From a virus, in the IMG/VR virus record IMGVR_UViG_3300042868_003731, positions 89,967 to 153,966 of that record: a stretch of DNA of 64,000 nt; one strand, given 5' to 3'. Positions 1-8,785 of the stretch are shown piece by piece; the stretch's first letter is position 1, and every line of letters starts with the position of its first letter. Below the pieces are notes generated by a model. It worked only from the letters and a program-made list of their open reading frames with translations, made no database searches and was not told the DNA's origin. A program made the position numbers and the translations under genes.

Positions 1-1
1 G

Positions 2-217
2 TACAAGATGAAGGATGTTGATCTAAACTTTGTTCGATCCTTTGTGAATGGATATAGGAAGGTAATTGCTCTCGGTGGTTTTGCCTCGCAGGCACTTAAG
101 CGAGCAGGAGTGGAACACTATACCCTTCCGCACCCGTCTCCATTGAACCGAAAGCTAAACGATAGAGAATATGAAAACAATTGTCTAAAGGAATGTAAAG
201 AGTGGCTAAGAACTTAA
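2..217 (+). CDS. Uracil-DNA glycosylase-like protein, C-terminal part (5' end outside window)
   Basis: The frame is open from base 2, so the ATG at position 8 is probably internal and the gene starts before the window. The visible ~70 residues contain a 'VIALGGFASQAL' strand-helix and the motif 'HPSPLNR', which resembles the conserved His-Pro-Ser loop near the C-terminus of the uracil-DNA glycosylase superfamily. That loop contacts the DNA minor groove in characterised members. The catalytic N-terminal motifs are not visible, so activity cannot be judged. The 3' end overlaps the next gene by 16 nt, so it belongs to the same operon as the DNA-modification genes. A related phage nucleotide-binding protein of the same fold is the alternative. 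Confidence 0.6.
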   Translation, partial: YKMKDVDLNFVRSFVNGYRKVIALGGFASQALKRAGVEHYTLPHPSPLNRKLNDREYENNCLKECKEWLRT

Positions 218-870
218 CTGATATATACGTTGGTGTAAAGAAGGACGACCCAGATCGTAAAGAAAACGACTTCTATCCAACACCGCCACTCGCAACTTAC
301 ATTCTGTGTAAGTATGTTCGTCCACCAAAGAATGTGGTTGAACCCTGCGCGGGCCGAGGTAATATTTCGATCGAACTCCAAAGAAACGGTCATAATGTAA
401 AATCGTTCGATCTTAACGAATATGATAATAGTCTCGTAGACATCGAAACTAGCATTGATGTTCTTGAGCTCGAACGACCAACCGGATACGAAGGTTTGAT
501 TACGAACCCTCCGTATCATAAGGATCTTCCTCGAAAGATTACAGAGAAAGCTCTATCGGAATATCCATACGTAGCAATGTTTGTTCGTCTTACGTTTCTT
601 GAAGGAAAGAAGCGAAAAAACTTGTTTACAAAATACCCTCCAAGTGATATTATATTTCTAAGTGATAGAATTAATTTTGGTTCGGGCTTAGTAGAGCCCA
701 TAAATAAGACACATCAGCTTGGCGGCATGATCGCATATATGTGGATCGTCTGGGACAGAAGGTCGAGCAACTTCGATCGTTCAACAAAGCTGCACTGGGC
801 TTTATTAGAAGATGAATATGACGAATGGAGAACACATTATGATCAACGTAGTAATTCCAGCGGCGGGTGA
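202..870 (+). CDS. N6-adenine DNA methyltransferase-like protein
   Basis: 222 residues starting at GTG, with an AAGGA-like sequence upstream. Residues 46-56 (VEPCAGRGNIS) form the SAM-binding motif I, and NPPY at 102-105 is the catalytic motif IV of amino-methyltransferases acting on adenine N6 (less often cytosine N4). 'DFYPTPP' near residue 23 is typical of phage-encoded members. No separate target-recognition domain is evident, so it may be a solitary enzyme protecting phage DNA from host restriction. It overlaps both neighbours and is probably translationally coupled. Family assignment is good; base specificity and recognition site are unknown. Confidence 0.8.
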   Translation: MAKNLTDIYVGVKKDDPDRKENDFYPTPPLATYILCKYVRPPKNVVEPCAGRGNISIELQRNGHNVKSFDLNEYDNSLVDIETSIDVLELERPTGYEGLITNPPYHKDLPRKITEKALSEYPYVAMFVRLTFLEGKKRKNLFTKYPPSDIIFLSDRINFGSGLVEPINKTHQLGGMIAYMWIVWDRRSSNFDRSTKLHWALLEDEYDEWRTHYDQRSNSSGG

Positions 871-2347
871 GGCTACTCGTCTTCGGCCGCTAACATCGAA
901 CTGTTCCAAAGCAATGGTTCGCGTACATGGTAAACCAACAATCGAGTACATCATCGAGTCGATCTATAAGAATACTCCAGATATCGGAGAGATCGTAATC
1001 GTTGACGGCAAGCATGATGATATTCGTGAATGGGCTACAAAGAGTGCCTATAGCGATGATATTCGTTGCGTAAAGCAGGGATCGTTGAACGGTCCCCGTG
1101 ATGCTATTCGTGTTGGTATTGCAGAGCTGTCGAATAAAGATATGCCGCTCGTCGTATGGCTTGGAGACGCAATCATTCTTGATAATGATCTTCCACTAGG
1201 CACCGACTTTCTTCTTACGAAAGAAGTTGAAGACCACTTTGCGTGGTGTATGTGGGATGGTAAGGAATTCTTCAATAAACCAACGGAGACGGTTCCAAAT
1301 GCTGCTGCACTCGTTGGCCTGTATAGTTTCGCAGATGGTGTAGGCGCTGACTATGCGTTCTCCTCAGCGACTGAGTACGACATCTCGTTTGCCCTTGAGA
1401 AGTATGCGCGTTCAACTTCAAGATCTTTTAACCGTATTAATACGAGCAACTGGTACGACATTGGTGACATTGCTTCGTATCATCGTACATGCGCAGAGTT
1501 CCTTACTTTTAAAGCTCGTGCATTCAATTCGTTTCAGTACGACCCAGAACTCAACGTAGTTACGAAGGTACCAAACTATACGAATGAGTTCGCTGTTCGT
1601 ACTGTCATGAACGAAAAGTCTTGGTACAAAGCTCTCAATTCAAAGCAGCGAATGTTCGTTCCAAAGGTGCTAGATGATGACTACGGCCTATCTCTGTCTT
1701 ATGAGTCCGGTACTCTGCTCTCGGATCTATTCATCCACGAGGACATTTCTAAGAGTACTATCGACTATCTAATTGAAAAGGTTGTACTTTCTGTTCGAAA
1801 CAACTTTCATCAGAGACCTAGTCTTGAGTTTCTAAAAGACTTTAGCAGTAACGCAAATGCCATGTGGATCCAAAAGACAACTGAAAGACTCAATAAGTCT
1901 GGCCTAAGTTCTTCTGAGCAAGGATATTACGGGCGGATCGCTGAAAGATGTATGAACCGAGCTGAGCCTGTTCTGGCTATGCATGGCGATTTACATTTTG
2001 GAAATATATTGTATAATCCATATAACGATAGCATTACTCTCTTGGATCCTCGTGGAGAATACGGCAATCATGTTGGTTGCGGCGGCGATCATCTATACGA
2101 CCTGTGTAAACTCTCTCACGATCTCTATCATGGATACAACTCGCTGTTTCAGAGCAAGGCGTATCCTAAGTATGTTCGTGAAAGTTTCTCAAAGATTATT
2201 CGAAAGTATTATTCAAAAGAGTATCGTGAGATCATCGATGGTGGCGCATTGCTTATCGCGACAGCCATTCCTCTTCACTATGACAGCTCTATTCGACAGG
2301 AACAAATGAAGGAATATGTAATTGAGTACGCAAACTCTAGTCATTGA
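839..2347 (+). CDS. Nucleotidyltransferase-kinase fusion (sugar-nucleotide synthesis)
   Basis: About 502 residues. I chose the ATG at 839 over the in-frame ATG at 812 because GGAG at 826-829 is well spaced and 'INVVIPAAGEATRLRPLT' then lies at the N-terminus, as is usual for the family. Residues 1-235 are an NTP-transferase domain (G-x-x-TRLRPLT, then K and GKP) of the type that makes NDP-sugars or CDP-choline-like compounds. The C-terminal half has the APH/choline-kinase signature HGDLHFGNIL and the following LLDPRG metal motif. Such fusions activate a small alcohol or sugar by phosphorylation and nucleotidyl transfer. With the downstream HAD phosphatase and glycosyltransferases this suggests a donor-sugar pathway. 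The substrate cannot be read from sequence. Confidence 0.75.
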   Translation: MINVVIPAAGEATRLRPLTSNCSKAMVRVHGKPTIEYIIESIYKNTPDIGEIVIVDGKHDDIREWATKSAYSDDIRCVKQGSLNGPRDAIRVGIAELSNKDMPLVVWLGDAIILDNDLPLGTDFLLTKEVEDHFAWCMWDGKEFFNKPTETVPNAAALVGLYSFADGVGADYAFSSATEYDISFALEKYARSTSRSFNRINTSNWYDIGDIASYHRTCAEFLTFKARAFNSFQYDPELNVVTKVPNYTNEFAVRTVMNEKSWYKALNSKQRMFVPKVLDDDYGLSLSYESGTLLSDLFIHEDISKSTIDYLIEKVVLSVRNNFHQRPSLEFLKDFSSNANAMWIQKTTERLNKSGLSSSEQGYYGRIAERCMNRAEPVLAMHGDLHFGNILYNPYNDSITLLDPRGEYGNHVGCGGDHLYDLCKLSHDLYHGYNSLFQSKAYPKYVRESFSKIIRKYYSKEYREIIDGGALLIATAIPLHYDSSIRQEQMKEYVIEYANSSH

Positions 2348-2687
2348 TATTGATCATACGATCTGTACGCCTAACGATGGCGAGAAGGATACGTTCGAAA
2401 AGTATGGCAAGGCGACACCAAAACTCGAAATGATCGAAAGCATTCGTAAAGCAAAAGAAAAGGGCTTTCGTATCGTTCTGTTTACTGCGAGGCGAATGGC
2501 CACTCATAATGGTGATATAAATAAAGTCATAGAGGATGTTGGCGATCTTACGGTTAATTGGCTTAAAGAAAACAACGTTCCATACGATGAACTAATGTTT
2601 GGTAAACCGAATGCGGTCTACTACGTTGATGATAAGGCTCTAAGGCCAGATGAATTTGTGAAATTTATAGAATGGGATACACTATGA
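2322..2687 (+). CDS. HAD-superfamily phosphatase, EcbF/BcbF capsule type
   Basis: 121 residues from a TTG start at 2322, with AAGGA at 2309-2313; no in-frame ATG precedes the catalytic motif. DIDHT (DxDxT) holds the nucleophilic and acid/base aspartates, FTAR supplies the HAD motif-II Thr, 'MFGKPNA' the motif-III Lys and 'YYVDDKALRPDEF' the motif-IV acidic pair. The whole pattern, including 'VPYDELMFGKP', resembles the EcbF/BcbF capsule-biosynthesis phosphatases. It overlaps the kinase-nucleotidyltransferase gene and shares an ATGA with the next gene, so it probably removes a phosphate from an intermediate of the same pathway. The substrate is inferred only. Confidence 0.75.
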   Translation: MSTQTLVIDIDHTICTPNDGEKDTFEKYGKATPKLEMIESIRKAKEKGFRIVLFTARRMATHNGDINKVIEDVGDLTVNWLKENNVPYDELMFGKPNAVYYVDDKALRPDEFVKFIEWDTL

Positions 2688-3928
2688 AGAACATTGGTTT
2701 TTGCAAGATTGGTAAATCTGTAAAGTTTAAGACGAATAAGTACTCGCCTATCGGCGGAGACAACGAAGCTTCTTGCACACTACGAGCAGTTGCGAACAAC
2801 AATCCTGATAAGAAGTTCTATATCGTTGGTCGCTCTGACTTCGGTACTCTTACAGAATCTGAGAAAGCAGATCTCTTTCCATACGATAACGTGATTGATG
2901 TATGGGAAGGTGTTGGTCTTGAGATTTCTCAGAAGTACTTTGATCACGTCGTCAATTACTTTAAAGAAAAGAAAGTTACTCTCGACTTTACCATTATGAT
3001 GGTTGGTCAGCTCAGCAACGTTACGATTCCGGATCGCATTCAGAAGGTTCGTGAAGGTAACGATGGAAAGCCTGCTGCGACTCTCGATATGACCAAGTGG
3101 TATACGACTCCAATCGTTACTTGGCTGAACCAAGAGCAGGTTCCGTATATTGAAATCGTTAATGATCCTCGCTATACGATTAAGCAACCTCGCGATCTGT
3201 TTCACATGCCAATGCGTTCTCTTGGTCAGTATGATTATGATTATGAAACGTTTGCGATTCGCGACTATGTTGATCAGGAACGCATCACTCGCGTAGTTCA
3301 TTCGGAATATGCAGGTATGGAGACGGCCTTCTGCGGAGACTACGAATACACTGAAGAAGTCAACGTAAATCGTAACACAAACTTTATGGTCGTTCTTAAC
3401 GAAGGCAAGCCGTCTCGCTACGACCTTCTGAAGGAATGGGTTCTCAACAAGTTCGATAACGTTGAAGTCTATGGCAAGTGGGAACATGGTGCAGCAACTG
3501 TTGACTCTCGGTTTAAAGGATCGTTGCACATCAACGAGCTGCAGAAGAAACTTCAGGACGTAAAGTTTACTTTCATCATTCCGATTAAGGAAGGCTGGGT
3601 TACATCTAAGTATATTGAGATGATCCATGCTGGTGTTATTCCATTCCTGCATCCGACCTATGATATGCAAGGTCATCTACCAATTCCAGAGTTTCTACGT
3701 CCAAAGACTCCAGAAGAGTTCTTTCGCCGTATGGAGATGGTAGATACACATGAAGCGCATCAGAACCTTCTTAAGGAACTACGCAAGGCAGTGCTTAAGC
3801 CTGAGTACTACGATGGTACTTTTATTAATGATAAGATTATGAATGCTTTCGACACGAACTACACTCGTCCTGATGTTCAAGCATTTGAAAAAAAGACTAT
3901 AACAACACTTGCAGATTTTTTCGTATAA
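2684..3928 (+). CDS. GT-B-like glycosyltransferase, possibly DNA-directed
   Basis: 414 residues from the ATG at 2684, which overlaps the previous stop as ATGA. I see no long diagnostic motif. The layout is that of a two-domain GT-B enzyme: an N-terminal Rossmann-like start (MKNIGFCKIGKSVKFKT), a linker, and a C-terminal domain with a GKPSRYDLL segment, 'VEVYGKW' and 'KYIEMIHAGVIPFL', where GT-B enzymes bind the donor. The opening residues and the C-terminal order recall T4 beta-glucosyltransferase, but similarity is weak by eye. Directly downstream is a C5-cytosine methyltransferase and upstream are donor-synthesis enzymes, so base glycosylation is an attractive role. A surface-glycan glycosyltransferase is the alternative. 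Confidence 0.5.
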   Translation: MKNIGFCKIGKSVKFKTNKYSPIGGDNEASCTLRAVANNNPDKKFYIVGRSDFGTLTESEKADLFPYDNVIDVWEGVGLEISQKYFDHVVNYFKEKKVTLDFTIMMVGQLSNVTIPDRIQKVREGNDGKPAATLDMTKWYTTPIVTWLNQEQVPYIEIVNDPRYTIKQPRDLFHMPMRSLGQYDYDYETFAIRDYVDQERITRVVHSEYAGMETAFCGDYEYTEEVNVNRNTNFMVVLNEGKPSRYDLLKEWVLNKFDNVEVYGKWEHGAATVDSRFKGSLHINELQKKLQDVKFTFIIPIKEGWVTSKYIEMIHAGVIPFLHPTYDMQGHLPIPEFLRPKTPEEFFRRMEMVDTHEAHQNLLKELRKAVLKPEYYDGTFINDKIMNAFDTNYTRPDVQAFEKKTITTLADFFV

Positions 3929-3941
3929 AGGATAAAGAATA

Positions 3942-5159
3942 ATGAGTGATATTACTTGGGTACCTCATATCCCACTTATCGGTGGACAGATGCTAGGAGC
4001 CGAAAAAGCTTTTGGCGTTCCACCTCTTGCTATCTATTCATACGATGGATTTCAAGCAAACGATAGTCACTACGTAAACTATCAGAATAACGTAAAGGGC
4101 AGAGGACTCGAGTATCGACTCTTGGATAACGGCCCACCTATTCATAAGGTAGATGTTGTCTCTGGTACTCCTCCTTGTGCAGCTCTATCGCAGCTAAACA
4201 CAGGTCAGACAGTTGAATCAAAAGGTGCTGCTTGTGCAAAGAACGAATGGATGTATAAAGTCTTCGAGGACGCGATTGATCTGTTTGAAGCAAAGGCTGT
4301 AGTAGTCGAGAACGCGCCTGCTCTCTATACGAATAAAGGTCGTGCAGTCGCAAACAATTTGTTTGACATTTGTAATAAAAGAGGGTATAGTTTAACTCTG
4401 TACAAAACATCAACGATGTATCACGGCATTCCGCAAGCTCGCGATCGAACCTTTGCTATCGGCTGGAAATCAGAGAAGGCTCCGATCATGTCTTGGTTTA
4501 AACGCGATCGTAAAAACTTTAAAGAGTACTTGTCCGAGTTGCAACAGAACACGCTTCAGCAAGACTTGGTTATCAATTCCAAGTTGGATGATGAACCGTA
4601 TTACGCGTTTATTAAATCAAGAACGAACGACAATCCGAGGGATGTTATTATTAAGAGCGGTAACATTACAGCTTTCAACTATATCAATCGTGCTGGTCTG
4701 CTTGAAGAAGCAAATAAGTGGATGCATCAGGTTGGCCACGAACGCGGAATTAAAGTATCGGAACACGCTATTAAAAAGTTTGCGGACAACAAGGGTATCT
4801 GGGATAGCTCAACACACGTCTTTGACGAATGCATGAACGCTGTGATTGGTCGTAACCTTGCTGATACGATCCATCCTATTCACGATCGTTCGCTTACGAT
4901 TCGTGAAGCTCTGCATATGATGGGTTTCCCTCACGATTTTGAATTGGTCGGTGGACTCGCAAAGATGAACCACATCGCTCAGAACGTTCCGGTTCCTACG
5001 TCGCGCGATATTCATTCTGAAATCGCCAAGTTCATTCGCGGAGAGCTTCCTCTATCCGGAACAAACTATCTTCGTCAGAACAATCACTACGAAAAGAACG
5101 AGTACGACCCGCTAGGTTCGGGAAGTCAAAACGCAACACTTGAAGGATTCTTTGTATGA
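3942..5159 (+). CDS. C5-cytosine DNA methyltransferase
   Basis: 405 residues with AAAGGA upstream. Motif IV has the catalytic cysteine (GTPPCAALS, Cys79), motif VI is ENA (123-125), motif VIII is QARDR (165-169), and the C-terminal motifs IX-X appear as 'SLTIREALHMMGFPHDF' followed by 'IAQNVPVP'. The glycine-rich start (PLIGGQMLGAEKAFG) corresponds to motif I but lacks the usual FxGxGG. It should transfer a methyl group from SAM to C5 of cytosine, either as protection against restriction or as the first step of a hypermodification route. It sits between two glycosyltransferases. No restriction endonuclease partner is present. Confidence 0.85.
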   Translation: MSDITWVPHIPLIGGQMLGAEKAFGVPPLAIYSYDGFQANDSHYVNYQNNVKGRGLEYRLLDNGPPIHKVDVVSGTPPCAALSQLNTGQTVESKGAACAKNEWMYKVFEDAIDLFEAKAVVVENAPALYTNKGRAVANNLFDICNKRGYSLTLYKTSTMYHGIPQARDRTFAIGWKSEKAPIMSWFKRDRKNFKEYLSELQQNTLQQDLVINSKLDDEPYYAFIKSRTNDNPRDVIIKSGNITAFNYINRAGLLEEANKWMHQVGHERGIKVSEHAIKKFADNKGIWDSSTHVFDECMNAVIGRNLADTIHPIHDRSLTIREALHMMGFPHDFELVGGLAKMNHIAQNVPVPTSRDIHSEIAKFIRGELPLSGTNYLRQNNHYEKNEYDPLGSGSQNATLEGFFV

Positions 5160-5779
5160 CTCACCTAATTATTGACTTTGAGACAATGGGTAAGGACGCA
5201 GGAAAGTGCGCCGTTATCGACTGTTCAGTCATGGTCTTTGACTTCGATCGTTTTCTAACAAATCCTTATACGATCGAGAGTATCTCCTACGCGAAACGTT
5301 TTAAACTATCCGTGACGGATCAGGTAAAGAACTATGGTTTCGAGATTGATAAGAGTACTCTTCAGTTCTGGGAAGAACAGAGTCCTGAAGTTCGTGCAAA
5401 CATTGCTCCAAAGAAATCTGACCTGACTGTGAAGGAATTTGTAAAGCAGTTTCACGAATTCCTTATTGAGTCTCCAAAGGTAGATTACTGGTGGAGTCGT
5501 TCGAATACTTTCGATCCAATCATCCTATCACGACTCTTTGCAGCCGAAGGAAAGCTTCTGCATCTTGATGAGTATCTTAAGTATTGGCGTGTTCGTGATA
5601 CGCGTACGTTTATTGATGCTAAACTTAACTTTCCAAAAGAAAACTCGTTTTCTCCGCTCGTTGATTCTGACAAGTGGAATAAAGTATTTAAGAAACACGA
5701 TAGTTCCTGGGATATTCTCGCTGACGTTCTTCGTCTTCAGCAGATCTATCGCGCAGAGAACGATCTTGAACTATCATAA
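5156..5779 (+). CDS. dexA: Exonuclease A, DnaQ-like 3'-5' exonuclease (DexA)
   Basis: 207 residues overlapping the methyltransferase stop as ATGA. The N-terminus 'LIIDFETMG' carries the Exo I D-x-E metal ligands. 'STLQFWEEQSPEVRANIAP' and 'YWRVRDTRTFIDA' align by eye with T4 DexA. The C-terminal 'HDSSWDILADVL' is the Exo III H-x(4)-D motif. T4 DexA is a 3'-5' single-strand exonuclease acting in DNA turnover. It is slightly shorter than the T4 protein (about 227 aa). Confidence 0.85.
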   Translation: MTHLIIDFETMGKDAGKCAVIDCSVMVFDFDRFLTNPYTIESISYAKRFKLSVTDQVKNYGFEIDKSTLQFWEEQSPEVRANIAPKKSDLTVKEFVKQFHEFLIESPKVDYWWSRSNTFDPIILSRLFAAEGKLLHLDEYLKYWRVRDTRTFIDAKLNFPKENSFSPLVDSDKWNKVFKKHDSSWDILADVLRLQQIYRAENDLELS

Positions 5780-5788
5780 GGAGTAAAA

Positions 5789-6667
5789 ATGATGCAACTA
5801 CAGATTACAGCAGAACACCTACGAAAATATTCTATCTTTGTTGGAACGCCGATGTATGGTGGGCAGTGCGCAGGAATGTTCTGTAAATCTACGAACGACC
5901 TAGCATCTCTCTGTGCCAAATACAACATCGATCTTAAGTTCTATTATCTATTTAATGAAAGCTTAGTTCAAAGGGCAAGGAACTATGTAGTAGATGAATT
6001 CATGAGGTCAGACTGCACACATCTTATGTTTATCGATGCTGATATTGGTTTCAGACCTAATGATGTACTGTCGATGCTCGGTATTCAGACCATGCACCCG
6101 GATCAGTATGATATCATGACTGGTCCGTATCCAAAGAAAACGATTGCTTGGGAAAAGGTAAAGAAGGCGGTAGAGATGGGAAAGGCGGAGAATCCTTTCG
6201 ACTTGGACTTCTATACAGCCGACTACGTGTTCAACCCAGCAAAGGGAACCACGTCTTTCCGTATTGACCAACCTATCGAAGTGAGCGAGGCTGGTACCGG
6301 ATTTATGCTTATACCTCGAGCCGTGTTGGAAAAATACAGAGACGCATACCCAGAACTCAAGTATATTCCTGACCACGCTCGCACGAAGAACTTCGATGGT
6401 TCGCGTGAGATCACCGCTTTCTTTGATTGCATTATCGATCCTATTTCAAAGCGGTACCTGTCTGAAGATTACTTCTTCTGTCGCAAAGCAAGAGAAGTGG
6501 GAATTAAGTTGCACCTGTGTCCTTGGATGGAACTGCAGCACGTCGGTTCGTATATCTTTAAGGGATCGATGGGCGCGATCGCTTCTATCGGTGAAACGCC
6601 AACCGCAGGAAAGAGATCAAACGAAAAGACATATAAAGAAAAGAAGAAACAAGCATTTAGACCGTGA
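5789..6667 (+). CDS. GT-A fold glycosyltransferase
   Basis: 292 residues with AAGGAG at 5778-5783. Tandem ATGs at 5789 and 5792 are both usable. A DAD metal-binding (DxD) motif at 83-85 follows a hydrophobic strand (HLMFIDADIGF). 'SEAGTGFMLIPR' and 'SEDYFFCRKAREVGIKL' are typical of phage and capsule GT-A enzymes, where the ED pair supplies the catalytic base region. No transmembrane helix is seen, so it is cytosolic. It is the last gene of the upstream modification operon. It may add a sugar to DNA or to a soluble acceptor; the acceptor is not evident from sequence. Confidence 0.7.
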   Translation: MMQLQITAEHLRKYSIFVGTPMYGGQCAGMFCKSTNDLASLCAKYNIDLKFYYLFNESLVQRARNYVVDEFMRSDCTHLMFIDADIGFRPNDVLSMLGIQTMHPDQYDIMTGPYPKKTIAWEKVKKAVEMGKAENPFDLDFYTADYVFNPAKGTTSFRIDQPIEVSEAGTGFMLIPRAVLEKYRDAYPELKYIPDHARTKNFDGSREITAFFDCIIDPISKRYLSEDYFFCRKAREVGIKLHLCPWMELQHVGSYIFKGSMGAIASIGETPTAGKRSNEKTYKEKKKQAFRP

Positions 6668-6672
6668 AACAG

Positions 6673-6701
6673 TTGACATATCATAAAAAATGTGATATAG
6701 A
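6673..6701 (+). promoter_or_regulatory. Sigma70-type promoter for the replisome operon
   Basis: TTGACA at 6673-6678, a 17-nt spacer, and TATAGA at 6696-6701: a near-consensus host sigma70 promoter in the only sizeable gap between gene 8's stop and the sliding-clamp gene. It should give early or middle expression of the clamp, clamp-loader and regA genes with host polymerase. Confidence 0.7.
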
Positions 6702-6734
6702 TAAACTACTTAATAATGAATAGGAGACTATACT

Positions 6735-7400
6735 ATGAAATTTTCTGACCGCACTCTTACAATTCTCAAGAGTTTTGCTACAATCAACAAATCAATCGTA
6801 CTGAAGCCTGGCCAGGTCTTGCGTACGATTACTCCGGAAAAAAACTTCATCGCCATCGCAAACATTGAAGATCAGTTCCCAACCACTGCTGTTATCTATG
6901 ATCTCTCACGTTTTCTTTCGATGCTGAGCCTTTATCAAGACCCAGATGTGGAATTCCTTGAAAATCATTTCATCATCTCTGAAGGCAAGCTTAAGATGAA
7001 ATATGTCTATGCAGACATCTCGATGGTCCATGCAGCTCCAGAAAAAGAAATCGCCATTCCTTCTTCCGACGTTTCGGTTAGCGTGAAATGGTCCGATCTT
7101 CAGTCTGTGATCAAGGCTGCTGGTGTTTTGCAGTTTAGCGAAATCGCATTCGTCGGCGAAGATGGCAAGTGCTTCCTTCGAGCAATCGACAGTAATAACA
7201 AATCGTCAGACGCATTTGGTGTAGAGATTGGTACCACCAACGACACGTTTACTCTCATCCTTAAGACTGACAACTTTAAGTTGCTTCCTCAGGATTACGA
7301 AGTGACTCTCTGCGCAAAGGGTGTATCGCTCTTCAAGGGTGCTGATGTATCCTATTACGTTGGTGTTGACTCTAAGTCAACGTACAAGAAAGGAGAGTAA
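6735..7400 (+). CDS. 45: DNA polymerase sliding clamp gp45
   Basis: 221 residues, close to T4 gp45 (228). The N-terminus 'TLTILKSFATINKSIVLKPGQ' and 'AVIYDLSRFLSMLSL' match the T4 clamp by eye. 'LPQDYEVTLCAKGVSLFKG' and 'YYVGVDSKST' match its C-terminal domain. The T4 protein is a trimeric ring that tethers DNA polymerase and also couples replication to late transcription. It has its own upstream promoter and GGAG ribosome site and is followed by the clamp-loader genes. Confidence 0.9.
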   Translation: MKFSDRTLTILKSFATINKSIVLKPGQVLRTITPEKNFIAIANIEDQFPTTAVIYDLSRFLSMLSLYQDPDVEFLENHFIISEGKLKMKYVYADISMVHAAPEKEIAIPSSDVSVSVKWSDLQSVIKAAGVLQFSEIAFVGEDGKCFLRAIDSNNKSSDAFGVEIGTTNDTFTLILKTDNFKLLPQDYEVTLCAKGVSLFKGADVSYYVGVDSKSTYKKGE

Positions 7401-7401
7401 T

Positions 7402-7593
7402 ATGTCTGAACAAGTTAACATCTCTCTTCAAGATATCTACACAGTCCTTTCTATTATCGATATCTGTGTTAAGCGCGGAGCTATCGAAGGTTCTGAGCTT
7501 ACTACTGTTGGTACTATCCGTGATAAGTTTGCTCTATTCATTGAGCAGAATAAGCCAAAGGAAACAAAGGAACCGGTAAAAACTGAAAACTGA
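7402..7593 (+). CDS. Small conserved protein between gp45 and gp44
   Basis: 63 residues from the ATG at 7402, preceded by AAAGGAG within the end of gp45. It is a single predicted helical domain ('ISLQDIYTVLSIIDICVKRGAIEGSELTTVG') with a Lys/Glu-rich tail. I have a general impression of similar small proteins next to the clamp in marine T4-like phages, but no function is assigned. Its place suggests a replisome or transcription accessory role; that is context only. Confidence 0.65.
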   Translation: MSEQVNISLQDIYTVLSIIDICVKRGAIEGSELTTVGTIRDKFALFIEQNKPKETKEPVKTEN

Positions 7594-7628
7594 GCTCCAA
7601 CCTTACACACCACACCGGAGATTATATT

Positions 7629-8582
7629 ATGGCACTTGATACAAATACTGAAGAAGTACTCTGGGTTGAACGTTATCGACCCAGAGTCATTGAGGATACA
7701 ATTCTTCCTCAGAAGACTAAAGATGTCTTCAAAAGATTCGTTGCAGATAAATCCATTCCTAACCTGCTACTGACTGGTGGCCCAGGTATGGGTAAGACCA
7801 CAATTGCGAAAGCAATGCTGAACGAGCTCGGTTGCGATTACATCGTAAAGAACGGTTCGTTGAATGTTAACCTCGATACTCTTCGTTACGAGATCTCGAC
7901 CTTTGCATCTTCCGTTTCATTCAGTGGTGGTCGTAAATACGTTATCCTTGATGAAGCCGACTATCTCAATGCAGCTAACGTTCAGCCTGCTCTTCGTAAC
8001 TTTATCGAAGAATATTCAAAGAACTGTGGCTTTATCTTTACGTGTAACTTTAAGAACCGTGTTATCGAGCCACTTCGTTCTCGTCTTTCTGAAGTTGACT
8101 TTACGATTGAGAAGTCAGATCGTCCAAAGATGGCTGCTCAGTTCTATAAACGTGTTCTCGCAATTCTAAACGCAGAAAACGTAGAACACGATAAGGATGT
8201 CGTCGCAAAGATTATCGAAAGGCATTTCCCAGATTTTCGGCGTGTACTTACCGAACTTCAATCTTATGCAGCATCAGGTAGGATCGATGAGGGTATCTTC
8301 ACAAACATCAAGCAGGAGTCGATCGAACAACTCTTTTTGATGTTGAAAGAAAAGAACTTCGTTGAGATGCGCAAGTGGTGTTCGAATAACAGTGACCAAG
8401 ACGCGAATGAAATGTTTCGTACCATCTATGACGCCGCAACAGACCGTGTAGAACTTAAGAGTCTTCCAGGGTTTATCGTTACTCTTGCTGATTATATGTA
8501 TAAGTCTAGCTTCGTTGCCGACCACGAAGTCAATATGGTTGCCTTCTTGACGGAGGTAATGTTCGAGGCCAGCTATAAATGA
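7629..8582 (+). CDS. 44: Sliding-clamp loader large subunit gp44 (AAA+ ATPase)
   Basis: 317 residues (T4 gp44: 319). Walker A is GGPGMGKTT at 50-58, Walker B is VILDEAD at 105-111, and the arginine-finger region is 'EPLRSRLSEVDF' near 147-158. 'LWVERYRPRVIEDTILP' is the usual N-terminal signature of RFC-type loaders. Four gp44 and one gp62 subunit open and load the gp45 ring using ATP in T4. Its stop overlaps the next start as ATGA. Confidence 0.92.
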   Translation: MALDTNTEEVLWVERYRPRVIEDTILPQKTKDVFKRFVADKSIPNLLLTGGPGMGKTTIAKAMLNELGCDYIVKNGSLNVNLDTLRYEISTFASSVSFSGGRKYVILDEADYLNAANVQPALRNFIEEYSKNCGFIFTCNFKNRVIEPLRSRLSEVDFTIEKSDRPKMAAQFYKRVLAILNAENVEHDKDVVAKIIERHFPDFRRVLTELQSYAASGRIDEGIFTNIKQESIEQLFLMLKEKNFVEMRKWCSNNSDQDANEMFRTIYDAATDRVELKSLPGFIVTLADYMYKSSFVADHEVNMVAFLTEVMFEASYK

Positions 8583-8785
8583 GTTGGCTTTCTTTCTTTT
8601 CTAAAAAACCAAAAGTCTGTTTCTTTTGTAAAACAGATCTGAAAGAAAGCAGCGCGTTCACTCTGCAGTACTCATCTACAGAAGGACTTCACAGTGCAAA
8701 GATGTGCAGTGAATGCGCAAAAACTTTTGACGATTTTGCAGATATAAAGGATGAAGCGCATGCCTCAAGATTTGACTCCTTTTGA
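8579..8785 (+). CDS. Small zinc-ribbon-like protein
   Basis: 68 residues with two CxxC knuckles (Cys14/Cys17 and Cys43/Cys46) that could bind one zinc ion. It starts inside the gp44 stop (ATGA) and overlaps the start of gp62, so it is translationally coupled to the clamp loader. Function unknown; a nucleic-acid- or protein-binding role in the replisome is plausible from context. Confidence 0.65.
   Translation: MSWLSFFSKKPKVCFFCKTDLKESSAFTLQYSSTEGLHSAKMCSECAKTFDDFADIKDEAHASRFDSF

Noticed and set aside
2780-3676. 298-residue minus-strand open frame
   Set aside because: Lies fully antisense to the GT-B-like gene, with no motif or ribosome site; codon shadow.
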